Notes under the pieces: model-generated
Database searches by the model: none
Told to the model about the DNA's origin: nothing
The model's input: only the letters and a program-made list of their open reading frames with translations
Made by a program: the position numbers and the translations under genes
Assembly (NCBI GenBank): GCA_027492275.1
Contig: JAPUFC010000063.1
Coordinates: 1-63,663 of the forward strand
Direction: 5' to 3'
DNA length: 63,663 bases
Source of the DNA: Mesorhizobium sp.
GTDB taxonomy: Bacteria > Pseudomonadota > Alphaproteobacteria > Rhizobiales > Rhizobiaceae
Part shown: in pieces, positions 1 to 10,554 of the stretch
How positions within the stretch are numbered: the first letter of the stretch is position 1
How the letters are laid out: each line of letters opens with the position of its first letter

Positions 1-86
1 CCTTGAATCAAATCCCGCACAAAATGGGAATCCTAAATTGTCACTACAGCCTAGCATTGCCCGACGCCTCCCGTGCGGCAGGCCGC

Positions 87-467
87 TTACTCCGCCACCA
101 CGCGCAGCTTGTTGTCGAACACCGCCAGGACGCGTTCCAGCTCGTGCCCGCGCTTCAGCACCCGTCCGCCGGCGGCGATCACCGCCCAGGCGCCCTGCCG
201 GCGCGCGAGCTCGGGCGTCTTGGTGATCTGGTAAAGCGGCGTCTCGCTGGTGCGCCGGTAGACGGAAAAAACGGCGCGGTCGTCGAGATGGTCGAGCGCG
301 TAGTCGCGCCATTCATTGGCCGCGACCATGCGGCCGTACAGCCTGAGCAGCAGATCGAGTTCGCGGCGGTGGAAGGTCACCGGCATGCCCCGCCGCAGGC
401 GCGCCTCGCGCAACGAGATCAGCACGGAAGAGTCGTCGGCGTTCTCCGATCCCTCGATGCGATCCAT
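87..467 (-). CDS. DUF2794 family protein
   Basis: This small soluble protein of about 126 residues is recognised as DUF2794 from its core, which includes RRELDLLLRLYGRMVAANEW, LYQITKTPELARRQGA and the C-terminal VLAVFDNKLRVV. The family is confined to alphaproteobacteria and has no known function; I see no membrane segment, signal peptide or catalytic motif. I chose the ATG at 467 because a GGAGGG lies about 10 bases upstream. An in-frame ATG at 485 would add six residues but has no ribosome binding site. It is transcribed leftward and its nearest upstream neighbour is more than 400 bases away, so it probably has its own promoter. Family assignment is confident; role is unknown. Confidence 0.85.
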   Translation of the reverse strand: MDRIEGSENADDSSVLISLREARLRRGMPVTFHRRELDLLLRLYGRMVAANEWRDYALDHLDDRAVFSVYRRTSETPLYQITKTPELARRQGAWAVIAAGGRVLKRGHELERVLAVFDNKLRVVAE

Positions 468-911
468 CCTCTGCCGTCCCTCCATATGACGGGAGCGTGA
501 CGCGATCGGGCGTCAATTGCAAGGGCGGATTGCCGGATGCGGGAGCGGTGCGCTTTCGGCCGATGAGGAGGCCGCCACGAAATGGTTCCGCAAGGAAAGG
601 TCACTTTTCATATACGGTCTGTCGCGATTGGTGATGCTTCGCCACAATCCCGCCTTTTTTTATCCGTGCTGGCGCCCCATTGTCCGGCGAACTTAGCTGT
701 GTTGCCTGAGACGGTTCGGTCCGGCGCTGACTCGTAACCCCAAGCCCCCCGCCCACGGGTCCGGGTCGGATCGAACCAACCTCCGGTCTTTCCTGCGAAT
801 AGTCGGGAAGCCGGTCGCGACGATCCCAAAAAGCCTACCTGACCGGTGCCGGAAGCAAGCCGGCGCCGGTCATTTCATATGGCTAGCCGCCGACGCACGA
901 CGCGCACGGCA
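468..911. other. Intergenic region with possible structured RNA
   Basis: No convincing protein gene is visible between the DUF2794 and DUF1223 genes. The stretch holds a long imperfect stem at 709-789: AGAC/GTCT outside, then GGTTCGGTCC (713-722) against GGATCGAACC (768-777) with one G-U pair, then GACTC/GGGTC and ACCC/GGGT around a C-rich loop. A further CCGGC/GCCGG pairing (684-688 with 810-814) could close it, leaving a central open region of about 20 bases per side. A T-run lies at 654-661. This architecture resembles a long rod-like non-coding RNA, but I recognise no family signature and cannot assign the strand. It may also be chance pairing in GC-rich DNA. Confidence 0.3.
841..872 (-). 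terminator. Hairpin downstream of DUF1223 gene
   Basis: A 12-bp stem with one G-U pair (gaccggtgccgg / ccggcgccggtc) flanks a short loop. It lies just past the stop codon of the leftward DUF1223 gene, and reading leftward it is followed within about 12 bases by a run of five T. The tract is not directly adjacent, so it is a plausible but imperfect intrinsic terminator. Confidence 0.45.
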
Positions 912-1664
912 TCAAGGCCGGCTGATGATCGCTGCCCCGAGAATCGGGCCAGGCAGCCCGTCCTTGCTGACGACCTGCAAAAGCACGGCGCAGCCGCCCT
1001 TCTTCTTCTCGATCTCGCTCAACGGCAGTTCGAAGCGCACGGGTTTGCCGTGCCACATGCCGGCGGTCTGGATGTCGGTCACCGGATTGACGTAGTTGAC
1101 CGAGCGCCCCTTGTTCTCGCCGCGCTCGATCTCGACCGGGCGCACGGCATCGAAATAGACGAGGACGAGATGCGCGTTGCCTTCGCCGTCCGGCGAGCCC
1201 TCGGCGTCGATCATCACGCTGTCGTCGACGCGCGTCACCTTGAGGCGGACGGACATGCCCTCGCCCTTGCGGCGCATCTCCTCCAGCGCCTCGACCACCG
1301 ACCTGCGCTTGGCCCCGTTGACATGGGCCCGGCCGTTGAGCACGGCCTGCGGCGTGTAGACGGAGCGGATGCCGAAGGAGCGCGCATAGCTCTTCTGGCG
1401 CTCGGTGTTGTCGGCGCTTGCCAGCGTATCCTTCCAGCCGAGATAGTCCCAATAGTCGACGTGGTAGCCGAGCGTGACGAGCTTGCCCGACCGCATCAGG
1501 TCCTCAAGCACCGCATCGGCCGGCGGGCAGGAGTTGCAGCCCTGGCTGGTGAACAGCTCGACGACGCCCTCGGGCTCCCTGACGTCGCCCGCCGCAGCCA
1601 TCGAGGCCGCCGACATCGCGGCGGCGACTGTCGCTGCCATCCACTGGCCGCGCCTGAACCTCAT
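912..1664 (-). CDS. DUF1223 thioredoxin-fold exported protein
   Basis: A 250-residue protein with an N-terminal signal peptide (basic MRFRRG, then an Ala-rich hydrophobic stretch ending near AAAGDV at about residue 25). Right after it comes VELFTSQGCNSCPPADAVL, the hallmark of the DUF1223 family: a thioredoxin-like fold with a CxxC pair at about residues 43-46. The protein is probably periplasmic. The CxxC suggests thiol-disulfide chemistry, but the family's substrate is not established. It lies downstream of acnA in the same direction, but a strong terminator separates them, so it is likely transcribed on its own. Family call is firm; function is inferred only from the fold. Confidence 0.85.
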   Translation of the reverse strand: MRFRRGQWMAATVAAAMSAASMAAAGDVREPEGVVELFTSQGCNSCPPADAVLEDLMRSGKLVTLGYHVDYWDYLGWKDTLASADNTERQKSYARSFGIRSVYTPQAVLNGRAHVNGAKRRSVVEALEEMRRKGEGMSVRLKVTRVDDSVMIDAEGSPDGEGNAHLVLVYFDAVRPVEIERGENKGRSVNYVNPVTDIQTAGMWHGKPVRFELPLSEIEKKKGGCAVLLQVVSKDGLPGPILGAAIISRP

Positions 1665-1789
1665 GGGCGTTCCACTTCGCGCCGGCTGCCCGGCTGTTGT
1701 TGTCCGTCGGCCTGATTGACAGATCGACCTTACAACAGGAAGTCACGTTGCGGTGAAATTTCCGGCCGGCGATGGCCCGGCGAAACGAA

Positions 1790-1816
1790 AAAGGCCGGCG
1801 CGCGGCGCCGGCCTTT
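1790..1816 (-). terminator. Intrinsic terminator of acnA
   Basis: A perfect 12-bp stem (aaaggccggcgc / gcgccggccttt) with a 3-base loop lies 26 bases beyond the acnA stop codon. Read leftward it is followed by a T-rich tail (TTTTTCGTTT). This is a classic Rho-independent terminator for the leftward acnA transcript. Confidence 0.85.
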
Positions 1817-1842
1817 CCGTGACTTCGATGCGGCACCGGCCG

Positions 1843-4533
<2,691 letters not shown>

Positions 4534-4725
4534 GTGCGATCCCATCCTGGTCTTTTCAGCCTGAAGGAAGCGGACGCCTCGGGCATGCTGGAATCACGCG
4601 CAAAGGTGCGGGTACGGCCATTTCCGCTGTCCGCTCCCGAGCGACCCGGCCGTTCAAGGCGGCACGCGCGCTGGTTCGGCGCAATTTCTGAGTTCCACGC
4701 CGACCGCTGGCGTGGGCGAGTCGCA

Positions 4726-4742
4726 TATAGAGAATTTCTAAA
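4726..4742. promoter_or_regulatory. Candidate Irr (ICE) box upstream of acnA
   Basis: The site reads TATAGAG-AAT-TTCTAAA. It matches 12 of 14 defined positions of the rhizobial iron control element as I recall it (TTTAGAA-N3-TTCTAAA). It lies in the acnA/ccmA divergent gap, about 190 bases from the acnA start. Irr control of iron-using enzymes including aconitase is known in Hyphomicrobiales. Assignment is by eye only. Confidence 0.5.
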
Positions 4743-4820
4743 AACAGTTCCAGCCGGATATTCGCCGAATCGGATGCAATGCGCGCGGCCGGGCCCTGTC
4801 CTTTCGTCACGGCCCGCCTG

Positions 4821-5423
4821 ATGCGGCTGGTGGCCGAGAAGCTGGCCGGCGCGCGCGGCGGCCGGACGCTGTTCGAGGACGTGGATGTCGCGCTGTCGCC
4901 CGGCGAAAGCCTGGTCGTCACCGGCCCGAACGGCAGCGGCAAGTCCACCCTGCTGCGCATCCTCGCCGGCCTCTTGCCGCCGCTGCGCGGTCATGTGCGG
5001 CTGGACGGCACGGCGGACGGCGACGCCGGCATCGCAAGCCACTATGTCGGCGCCCGCAACGGCATGAAGCCGGTGCTGACCCTGGCCGAGAACCTTGCCT
5101 TCTGGCGCGACTTCCTCGGCGCCGACGGCCGGACGGTCGACGAGGCGCTCGACCGGGTGGGGCTCGGCGCGATCGGCCACCTGCCCTTCGGCGTCCTGTC
5201 CACCGGCCAGCGGCAGCGCGCGGCGCTGGCGCGGCTTCTGGTGGCGCGGCGGCCTGTCTGGCTGCTGGACGAGCCCACCTCCGGGCTCGACAAGGCCGGC
5301 GACGCGCTGCTCGGAAGCCTGATTCGCGAGCACATGTCCGGCGGCGGCATCGTCGTGGCGGCGACGCACCAGGAACTGGGGCTGGACGGCGCGAGGCTGG
5401 AGCTGGGGAATTTCGGGAGATGA
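4821..5423 (+). CDS. ccmA: Heme exporter ATPase CcmA
   Basis: This is the ATP-binding subunit of the CcmABC(D) ABC complex that releases holo-CcmE during cytochrome c maturation at the inner membrane. The 200-residue protein has Walker A GPNGSGKST (about residues 34-42), an ABC signature-type LSTGQRQRAALARLL near residue 126, and Walker B VWLLDEPTSGLD near 145-156. I set the start at ATG 4821 (MRLVAEKLAG), where homologues begin; an in-frame ATG at 4779 would add 14 residues not typical of the family. It is divergent from acnA and is followed after 37 bases by ccmB. It is short like other CcmA proteins. Confidence 0.95.
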   Translation: MRLVAEKLAGARGGRTLFEDVDVALSPGESLVVTGPNGSGKSTLLRILAGLLPPLRGHVRLDGTADGDAGIASHYVGARNGMKPVLTLAENLAFWRDFLGADGRTVDEALDRVGLGAIGHLPFGVLSTGQRQRAALARLLVARRPVWLLDEPTSGLDKAGDALLGSLIREHMSGGGIVVAATHQELGLDGARLELGNFGR

Positions 5424-5460
5424 TCGCGCTCGATATTCCGCCGTATGCGGGGCATCGCCC

Positions 5461-6126
5461 ATGCTGACCCTGTATTTGCGTGACCTGAAGCTGGGGCTGC
5501 GCGCCGGCGGCGGCGCGGCGACGGGCGTCCTGTTCTTCCTGGCGGTGGTCGCCTGCATGCCGTTCGCCATCGGACCGGACCTGAACCTGCTCGCCCGCAT
5601 CGGGCCGGCGATCCTGTGGACCGGCGCGCTGCTGGCCGCCCTCCTCGGCCTCGACCGGCTGTTCCAGATCGATCGCGAGGACGGCGCGCTCGACCTCTTC
5701 CTCATCGGCCGCGACTGGCTGTCGCTGACCGGCGTCGTGCTGGTGAAATGCCTGGCCCACTGGACGGTGAGCGCGCTGCCGCTGGTGGTCGCCGCCCCGG
5801 CGCTCGGCCTGCTGCTCAACATGGACGCGACGGCGATCCTGGCCACCACCGCAACCCTGCTGGTCGGCACCCCGGCCGTCACGCTGATCGGCGCGGCGGG
5901 CGCGGCCGTCGCCTCTGGCCTGCCGCGCGGCGGCCTTCTGGTGTCGGTGCTGGTGCTGCCGCTCACCATCCCGGTGCTGATCTTCGGCATCGCGGCCAGC
6001 TACGCGGCGGTGAACGAGCCGGACCCCTTCTGGCCGCCCTTCCTCATTCTCGCCGCGCTGACCCTGTTCTTCTCGGTTATCGGGCCGGTCGCGGCGGCGG
6101 TCGCGCTGCGCGAGATGTCGGACTGA
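5461..6126 (+). CDS. ccmB: Heme exporter membrane protein CcmB
   Basis: CcmB is the integral membrane subunit of the cytochrome c maturation ABC complex. The protein has 221 residues, the normal family length, with about six hydrophobic segments (for example GAATGVLFFLAVVACMPFA and ILWTGALLAALLGLD). The cytoplasmic loop FQIDREDGALDLFLI is the conserved CcmB signature. It follows ccmA and should work with CcmA and CcmC. Here the next gene is not ccmC but ccmD, 70 bases further on, so the membrane partner that normally presents heme is missing from the cluster. Confidence 0.95.
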   Translation: MLTLYLRDLKLGLRAGGGAATGVLFFLAVVACMPFAIGPDLNLLARIGPAILWTGALLAALLGLDRLFQIDREDGALDLFLIGRDWLSLTGVVLVKCLAHWTVSALPLVVAAPALGLLLNMDATAILATTATLLVGTPAVTLIGAAGAAVASGLPRGGLLVSVLVLPLTIPVLIFGIAASYAAVNEPDPFWPPFLILAALTLFFSVIGPVAAAVALREMSD

Positions 6127-6146
6127 GGCCGCGTCAACGGGCGCGG

Positions 6147-6175
6147 TTGCATCGCGCGGTTCGGCGGCATAGCTA
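6147..6175 (+). promoter_or_regulatory. Candidate promoter before ccmD
   Basis: A -35-like TTGCAT (6147-6152) and a -10-like TAGCTA (6170-6175) are separated by 17 bases in the short ccmB-ccmD gap. Such an internal promoter would let ccmD-ccmG be expressed apart from ccmAB. In a normal cluster this position would be just upstream of ccmC. The assignment rests on the hexamers and spacing only. Confidence 0.4.
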
Positions 6176-6196
6176 GGAGCAAACGGGCAGGACAGA

Positions 6197-6361
6197 ATGT
6201 CGGCGCATGCGCTCTACGTGACGGCGGCCTATGCGGTTTCCGTCGTCGCCATAACCGGACTGGTGTTGTGGGTCTTCCTCGACCAGCGGGCGCGCCTGCG
6301 CGAGCTGGCGGCGCTGGAGGCCGCCGGCCTCAGGCGGCGCTCGGAGCGGGAAAAGCCGTGA
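6197..6361 (+). CDS. ccmD: Heme exporter protein CcmD
   Basis: CcmD is a small single-span inner membrane protein that stabilises holo-CcmE with CcmABC. This 54-residue ORF begins MSAHALYVTAAYAVSVVAIT, has one hydrophobic helix (about residues 8-28) and then a charged cytoplasmic tail with DQRARLRELAALEA, the typical CcmD pattern. The ATG at 6197 has AGGA close upstream. The stop codon TGA overlaps the GTG start of the next gene (GTGA), so ccmD and ccmG are probably translationally coupled. Its position between ccmB and ccmG fixes the identification despite its short length. Confidence 0.88.
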   Translation: MSAHALYVTAAYAVSVVAITGLVLWVFLDQRARLRELAALEAAGLRRRSEREKP

Positions 6362-6942
6362 GCGCGGCCGGGACGCCTTCGGCGCCGGGGCGGCGACGTC
6401 TCGTCGTCCTCGCCCCCGTCGCCATCTTCCTCGCTCTGGCCGCCATCTTCCTGGCGCAGCTTCTGTCCGGCCGCGACGCCGCGACCATTCCCTCGGCGCT
6501 GATCGGGCACCCGGCTCCGCAGACGCGTCTGCCGCCGCTGGACGGCGGCGGGCTGCCCGGTCTGGACAGCGCGAGCTTTGCCGGGAAGGTGACGCTGGTG
6601 AACGTCTGGGCCTCGTGGTGCGCGCCCTGCCGGCAGGAGCACCCGGTGCTGATGGAGCTCGCCAGAGACGGCCGCTTCGCGATCGCCGGGCTGAACTACA
6701 AGGACGATCCCGGCAACGCCCGCCGCTTCCTCGGCACGCTCGGCAATCCGTTCGCGGCGGTCGGCGTCGACGGAAACGGACGCGCCGCCATCGACTGGGG
6801 CGTGTACGGCGTGCCCGAAACCTTCCTCGTCGGACGCGACGGAAGAATCCTTTACAAGCATGTTGGGCCGATCTCGCCGGACTCGGCGGCGAGGCAGCTC
6901 ATGCCGCAGATCGAGAAGGCGCTGGCCGCTCCGGCCAGATAG
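6358..6942 (+). CDS. ccmG: Thiol:disulfide interchange protein CcmG/DsbE
   Basis: CcmG (DsbE, CycY) is a membrane-anchored periplasmic thioredoxin that reduces the apocytochrome c heme-binding cysteines. The 194-residue protein has an N-terminal membrane anchor (about residues 14-35, LVVLAPVAIFLALAAIFLA). It has the thioredoxin active site VNVWASWCAPCRQEHPVL with the CxxC at about residues 87-90, and the cis-proline region YGVPETFLVGRDG. It starts with GTG at 6358, overlapping the ccmD stop by four bases. It converges on yciB with only six bases between the stop codons. Confidence 0.95.
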   Translation: MSAAGTPSAPGRRRLVVLAPVAIFLALAAIFLAQLLSGRDAATIPSALIGHPAPQTRLPPLDGGGLPGLDSASFAGKVTLVNVWASWCAPCRQEHPVLMELARDGRFAIAGLNYKDDPGNARRFLGTLGNPFAAVGVDGNGRAAIDWGVYGVPETFLVGRDGRILYKHVGPISPDSAARQLMPQIEKALAAPAR

Positions 6943-6948
6943 GAAAGC

Positions 6949-7596
6949 CTATCGGCCGGCCTTGTCGTCCAGCGTATGCCGCATGATCAGCGGCATCTGG
7001 CTGAAAGTGAACAAAAGCGTGATCGGCATGATGCCCCACACCTTGAACGCCACCCAGGCGTCGGTGGAGAAATTCCGCCAGACGATCTCGTTCACCGCGG
7101 CGAGGAAGAAGAAGAACAGGCCCCATCGCAACGTCAGCTTGCGCCATCCCTCGGCGTCGAGCCGGAAGGCGGAATCGAAGACGTAGCCCAGCAGCGATTT
7201 GCCGAAGAACAGGCCGCCGACCAGCACCGCGCCGAACAGCGTGTTGACGATCGTCGGCTTCATCTTGATGAACAGATCGTCCTGCAGCCACAGCGTCAGC
7301 CCGCCGAACACCAGCACGACGATGCCGGACACCAGCGGCATGATCGGCAGGCTACGCGTCAGCATCCAGGACACGGCCAGCGAGAGAGCGGTCGCGCCCA
7401 TGAACAGGCCGGTGGCGATGAAGATCGGCCCGCCGAGCTCCGCCAGCGCCGGGAGCTTTTGAGCCAGCCATTCGCCGCGCGTGTTGGCGAAGAAGAACAC
7501 CATCAGCGGCCCGAGCTCCAGCGCCAGCTTGAGCAGCGGGTTGATCTCCTTCTTGCGCGGATCGGAAGGGTCGCGTTCGAGGATGGGAGGGGTCAT
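6949..7596 (-). CDS. yciB: Septation protein A / inner membrane protein YciB
   Basis: This is a multi-span inner membrane protein of the IspZ/YciB family (about 215 residues), linked to envelope integrity and intracellular septation. The signature [20 protein letters not shown] opens the first membrane segment, and four more hydrophobic helices follow. The conserved [19 protein letters not shown] lies near the C terminus. I use the ATG at 7596 (MTPPILERD); a TTG at 7611 is possible. It is the last gene of the leftward dapF-mtaB-ftsY-yciB run, separated from ftsY by a palindromic mosaic element of about 125 bases. It converges with ccmG. Confidence 0.92.
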   Translation of the reverse strand: MTPPILERDPSDPRKKEINPLLKLALELGPLMVFFFANTRGEWLAQKLPALAELGGPIFIATGLFMGATALSLAVSWMLTRSLPIMPLVSGIVVLVFGGLTLWLQDDLFIKMKPTIVNTLFGAVLVGGLFFGKSLLGYVFDSAFRLDAEGWRKLTLRWGLFFFFLAAVNEIVWRNFSTDAWVAFKVWGIMPITLLFTFSQMPLIMRHTLDDKAGR

Positions 7597-7625
7597 GTCG
7601 CCGCGTTCCAATCTGAACTGCTGGA

Positions 7626-7749
7626 TGCCCCCTCCACCATGCTGCGCATGGTCCCCCTCCCCCGCTTCGCAGGGGAGGAGATGCCGGCCCCAACCTCCGA
7701 TCCTCCCCCGTTGACGGGGGAGGTGGCCCGAAGGGCCGGAGGGGGCGCA
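7626..7749. repeat. Intergenic mosaic palindromic element, copy A
   Basis: The ftsY-yciB gap is filled by a composite of hairpins: accatg..catggt, cctccccc-gcttcgca-ggggagg, ctcccccgttgacgggggag, and a right arm gggggaggtggcccgaaggg continuing to 7749. The right arm and the two central hairpins are nearly identical to copy B at 10555-10677. The left arm differs by a swapped-in hairpin. This mosaic make-up resembles the intergenic mosaic elements of rhizobia (RIME type). It would be transcribed within the operon mRNA. Confidence 0.75.
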
Positions 7750-7759
7750 CCCGATACCA

Positions 7760-9217
7760 TCACGCCACCCCCGCGATGGCCTTGGCGAAATCGCCGGCCG
7801 CGAACGGCTCCAGATCGTCCACCTGCTCGCCGACGCCGATGAAATAGACCGGCAGCTTGTGCCTGGCGGCGATGGCGACCAGGATGCCGCCGCGCGCCGT
7901 GCCGTCCAGCTTGGTCATCACCAGCCCGTTGACGCCGGCCACGTTGCGGAAGATTTCCACCTGGTTCAAGGCGTTCTGCCCGGTCGTCGCGTCGACGGTC
8001 TGCAGCACGGTGTGCGGCGCTTCCGCGTCGTGCTTGCCCAGCACGCGCACGATCTTCTCCAGCTCGGCCATCAGCTCGGCCTTGTTCTGCAGCCGGCCGG
8101 CAGTGTCGATGATCAGCACGTCGCTTCCCGCCGCCTTGGCCTGCTCGTAGGCGTCGAAGGCGAGGCCCGCCGCATCCGCGCCGAGCTTCGATGAAACGAC
8201 CGGCGCGCCCGTGCGCTCGCCCCATATCTTGAGCTGCTCGATGGCCGCGGCGCGAAACGTGTCGCCGGCCGCCAGCATGACGGAAAGGCCGCCCTCCGTG
8301 AGCTTGGCGGCGAGCTTGCCGATGGTCGTCGTCTTGCCGGTGCCGTTGACGCCGACGACGAGGATCACATGCGGCTTGTGCGACAGGTCGAGCTCCAGCG
8401 GTTTCGCCACCGGGCCGAGCACCTTCTCGATCTCGGCGGCCATGACGTGGCGCACCTCCTCGTCGGAGATTTCGCGGCCGTAGCGGCTTTCGGCCAGCGC
8501 GCCGGTGACGCGCATCGCCGTCTCGACGCCGAGGTCGGCGCGGATCAGAACGTCCTCGAGGTCCTGGAGCGTCTCCTCGTCCAGACGTTTGCGGGTGAAG
8601 ACGCCTGCGATGGAGCCCGTCAGCTCGCGCGACGAGCGGGCGAGCCCTTCGCGCAGCCGCTGGAACCAGCTCTGGCGCGGTGCGGGCAGGGACGCGGGCG
8701 CCGGCTCGGCCTTCTTCTCCACCGCCTTGCCGACGGTGACCTTGCCCGCAGGGGCCTGCGTAGGAGGAACCGGGACGGAAGGCACCGGCGCCGGCTCAGG
8801 CGCGATCTCCGCCTCCAGTGGCAGGGGCGGCAGCGGCGAGGGCTGGCGGATCGGCGGCTCGATCTCGGCCGTCGGCTCGACGGCGGTGACCGGAGGCGTC
8901 GCCGTCTCGGTCGGCGCGATCGAGGGCGCTTCCACGGGAAGCGGGCTCGGCTCCGGCGCGATCTCCGCCTTCACCGGCAAGGGCGGCAGCGGCGAGGGCG
9001 TGCGCAGCGGCGGCTCGATCTCGCCGGCCGGGGCCTGTTCGGCCGCCGGCTCCACGGAAGGCGCGGGCGCCGGCTCGCGGCGCTTGAGGAAATCGGGGAC
9101 CGCCTGGTCCTCGACGGCGCGCGGGGCCTCCGCATCCAGCGGCGGACGCTGGTTCTCCTCCGCCGGCTGCTCCTTCTGGCCGAAGGAAAAGACCTTCTTG
9201 ATGAAGCCGAACGCCAT
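7760..9217 (-). CDS. ftsY: Signal recognition particle receptor FtsY
   Basis: FtsY is the SRP receptor GTPase that docks Ffh-ribosome complexes at the inner membrane. The 485-residue protein has the NG domain in its C-terminal half: G1 [15 protein letters not shown] (about residue 286), [16 protein letters not shown] (about 366) and [10 protein letters not shown] (about 433). The N-terminal 190 residues are a Pro/Glu-rich acidic linker, typical of FtsY A domains. Here the linker contains two near-identical copies of about 27 residues (E66-P92 and E118-P144). The start has AGGGAA six bases upstream. It follows mtaB with a 10-base gap. Confidence 0.96.
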   Translation of the reverse strand: MAFGFIKKVFSFGQKEQPAEENQRPPLDAEAPRAVEDQAVPDFLKRREPAPAPSVEPAAEQAPAGEIEPPLRTPSPLPPLPVKAEIAPEPSPLPVEAPSIAPTETATPPVTAVEPTAEIEPPIRQPSPLPPLPLEAEIAPEPAPVPSVPVPPTQAPAGKVTVGKAVEKKAEPAPASLPAPRQSWFQRLREGLARSSRELTGSIAGVFTRKRLDEETLQDLEDVLIRADLGVETAMRVTGALAESRYGREISDEEVRHVMAAEIEKVLGPVAKPLELDLSHKPHVILVVGVNGTGKTTTIGKLAAKLTEGGLSVMLAAGDTFRAAAIEQLKIWGERTGAPVVSSKLGADAAGLAFDAYEQAKAAGSDVLIIDTAGRLQNKAELMAELEKIVRVLGKHDAEAPHTVLQTVDATTGQNALNQVEIFRNVAGVNGLVMTKLDGTARGGILVAIAARHKLPVYFIGVGEQVDDLEPFAAGDFAKAIAGVA

Positions 9218-9227
9218 CCCGAATTCC

Positions 9228-10517
9228 CTACGCCGCCTGCGCCGGCACGGTGTCGGTCACGGCGGTCAGCCGCTGGCCGTCGTGACCGGCGATCCGGGCC
9301 GGAATGATCTCCCCCGGCTGTCCGGCGTCGATCGCGGCGAGGGTGAAACCCTCCGTGCGGCCAAGGCCCTCGCGCTCCACCAGCACCGATTGCCGCGTTC
9401 CTGTCATCGCATCGAGATGCCGCCGGTAGGCGGCCTCGCCGGCGGCGCGCAGGCGCGCGGCGCGTTCCTTGACCACGGCGCGGGGAAGCTGCGGCATGCG
9501 CGCCGCCGGCGTGCCCTCGCGCGGGCTGAACGGAAAGACGTGCAGATGCGTCAGCCCGCACTCCTGTACCAGCCTGAGCGAATTCTCGAACATCGCCCCG
9601 GTCTCCGTCGGGAAGCCGGCGATCAGGTCCGCACCGAACACCATGTCGGGGCGCAGCCGGCGGACATCTTCGCAGAAGCGGATCGACTGGTCGCGCAGAT
9701 GGCGGCGCTTCATGCGCTTGAGGATCATGTCGTCGCCGGCCTGGAGCGAGAGATGGAGATGCGGCATCAGCCGCGTCTCTGTCGCGATGGCGTCGAGCAG
9801 ATCGTCGTCGGCCTCGACGGAATCGATGGAGGAGAGCCGCAGCCGCTTCATCTCCGGCACCTGCCTGAGCAGCGTCTTCACCAGCCGTCCGAGGCGCGGC
9901 GCGCCCGGCAGGTCGGCGCCGTAGCTGGTCATGTCGACGCCCGACAGCACGATTTCGGCATAGCCGTTGCCGGCGAGGCGCTTCACCTGCTCGACCGCCG
10001 CGCCCATCGGCACGGAGCGCGAATTGCCGCGCCCGTAGGGAATGATGCAGAAGGTGCAGCGGTGGTCGCAGCCGTTCTGCACCTGCACGAAGGCACGCGC
10101 CCGCCCCTCGATGGCGTCGACCATGTGCGAGGCGGTCTCGCGCACGGAGAAGATGTCGTTGACGCGCACCTTCTCCGTGTCGTTGACGCCGAAATCCGGC
10201 AGCGCGCGGTAGCTGTTGGCCGCGAGCTTCTCCTCGTTGCCGAGCACGAGGTCGACCTCCTCCATGTCGGCGAAGCTCTTCGGATCGGTCTGCGCCGCGC
10301 AGCCGGTGACGACGATGCGCGCCGCCGGATTGTCGCGGCGCGCCTTGCGGATCGACTGGCGCGCCTGGCGCACCGCCTCCGCCGTCACCGCGCAGGTGTT
10401 GACGATCACCGCGCCGCCGGGCAGCGCCGCAAGGCCGGCGCTTTCCGCCTCGCGGCGCATGACCTCGGATTCATAGGTGTTCAGCCGGCAGCCGAAGGTG
10501 ACGATCTCCAGGCCCAT
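9228..10517 (-). CDS. mtaB: tRNA t6A37 methylthiotransferase MtaB
   Basis: MtaB is a radical-SAM enzyme that adds a methylthio group to t6A at position 37 of ANN-decoding tRNAs. The 429-residue protein has the N-terminal UPF0004 domain (EIVTFGCRLNTYESEVM, first cluster Cys near residue 10), the radical SAM motif CDHRCTFC (about residues 148-155) and a C-terminal TRAM domain (about 360-425). The N-terminal spelling CRLN rather than C-Q-x-N favours MtaB over MiaB. The start is ATG 10517; sequence further upstream in the same frame belongs to a palindromic repeat. It sits between dapF and ftsY, as in many rhizobia. Confidence 0.93.
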   Translation of the reverse strand: MGLEIVTFGCRLNTYESEVMRREAESAGLAALPGGAVIVNTCAVTAEAVRQARQSIRKARRDNPAARIVVTGCAAQTDPKSFADMEEVDLVLGNEEKLAANSYRALPDFGVNDTEKVRVNDIFSVRETASHMVDAIEGRARAFVQVQNGCDHRCTFCIIPYGRGNSRSVPMGAAVEQVKRLAGNGYAEIVLSGVDMTSYGADLPGAPRLGRLVKTLLRQVPEMKRLRLSSIDSVEADDDLLDAIATETRLMPHLHLSLQAGDDMILKRMKRRHLRDQSIRFCEDVRRLRPDMVFGADLIAGFPTETGAMFENSLRLVQECGLTHLHVFPFSPREGTPAARMPQLPRAVVKERAARLRAAGEAAYRRHLDAMTGTRQSVLVEREGLGRTEGFTLAAIDAGQPGEIIPARIAGHDGQRLTAVTDTVPAQAA

Positions 10518-10554
10518 CACGCCGCCCGCCCTGTGTGGAGGATGCCCCCGTGGA

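Noticed and set aside
762-785. tRNA T-loop-like GGTTCGATCC on the - strand
   Set aside because: The flanking bases cannot form a 5-bp T stem in the standard register, and no acceptor or anticodon arms are visible, so it is not a tRNA.
684-814. tmRNA, RNase P RNA or SRP RNA as identity of the structured region
   Set aside because: I found no tag-peptide frame, no RNase P core sequences and no SRP GGAAGGAAGC-type loop, so none of these is supported.
608-829. A 73-codon frame on the - strand in the DUF2794-DUF1223 gap
   Set aside because: The predicted protein has no recognisable features, and the frame coincides with the strong stem structure. It is more likely non-coding.
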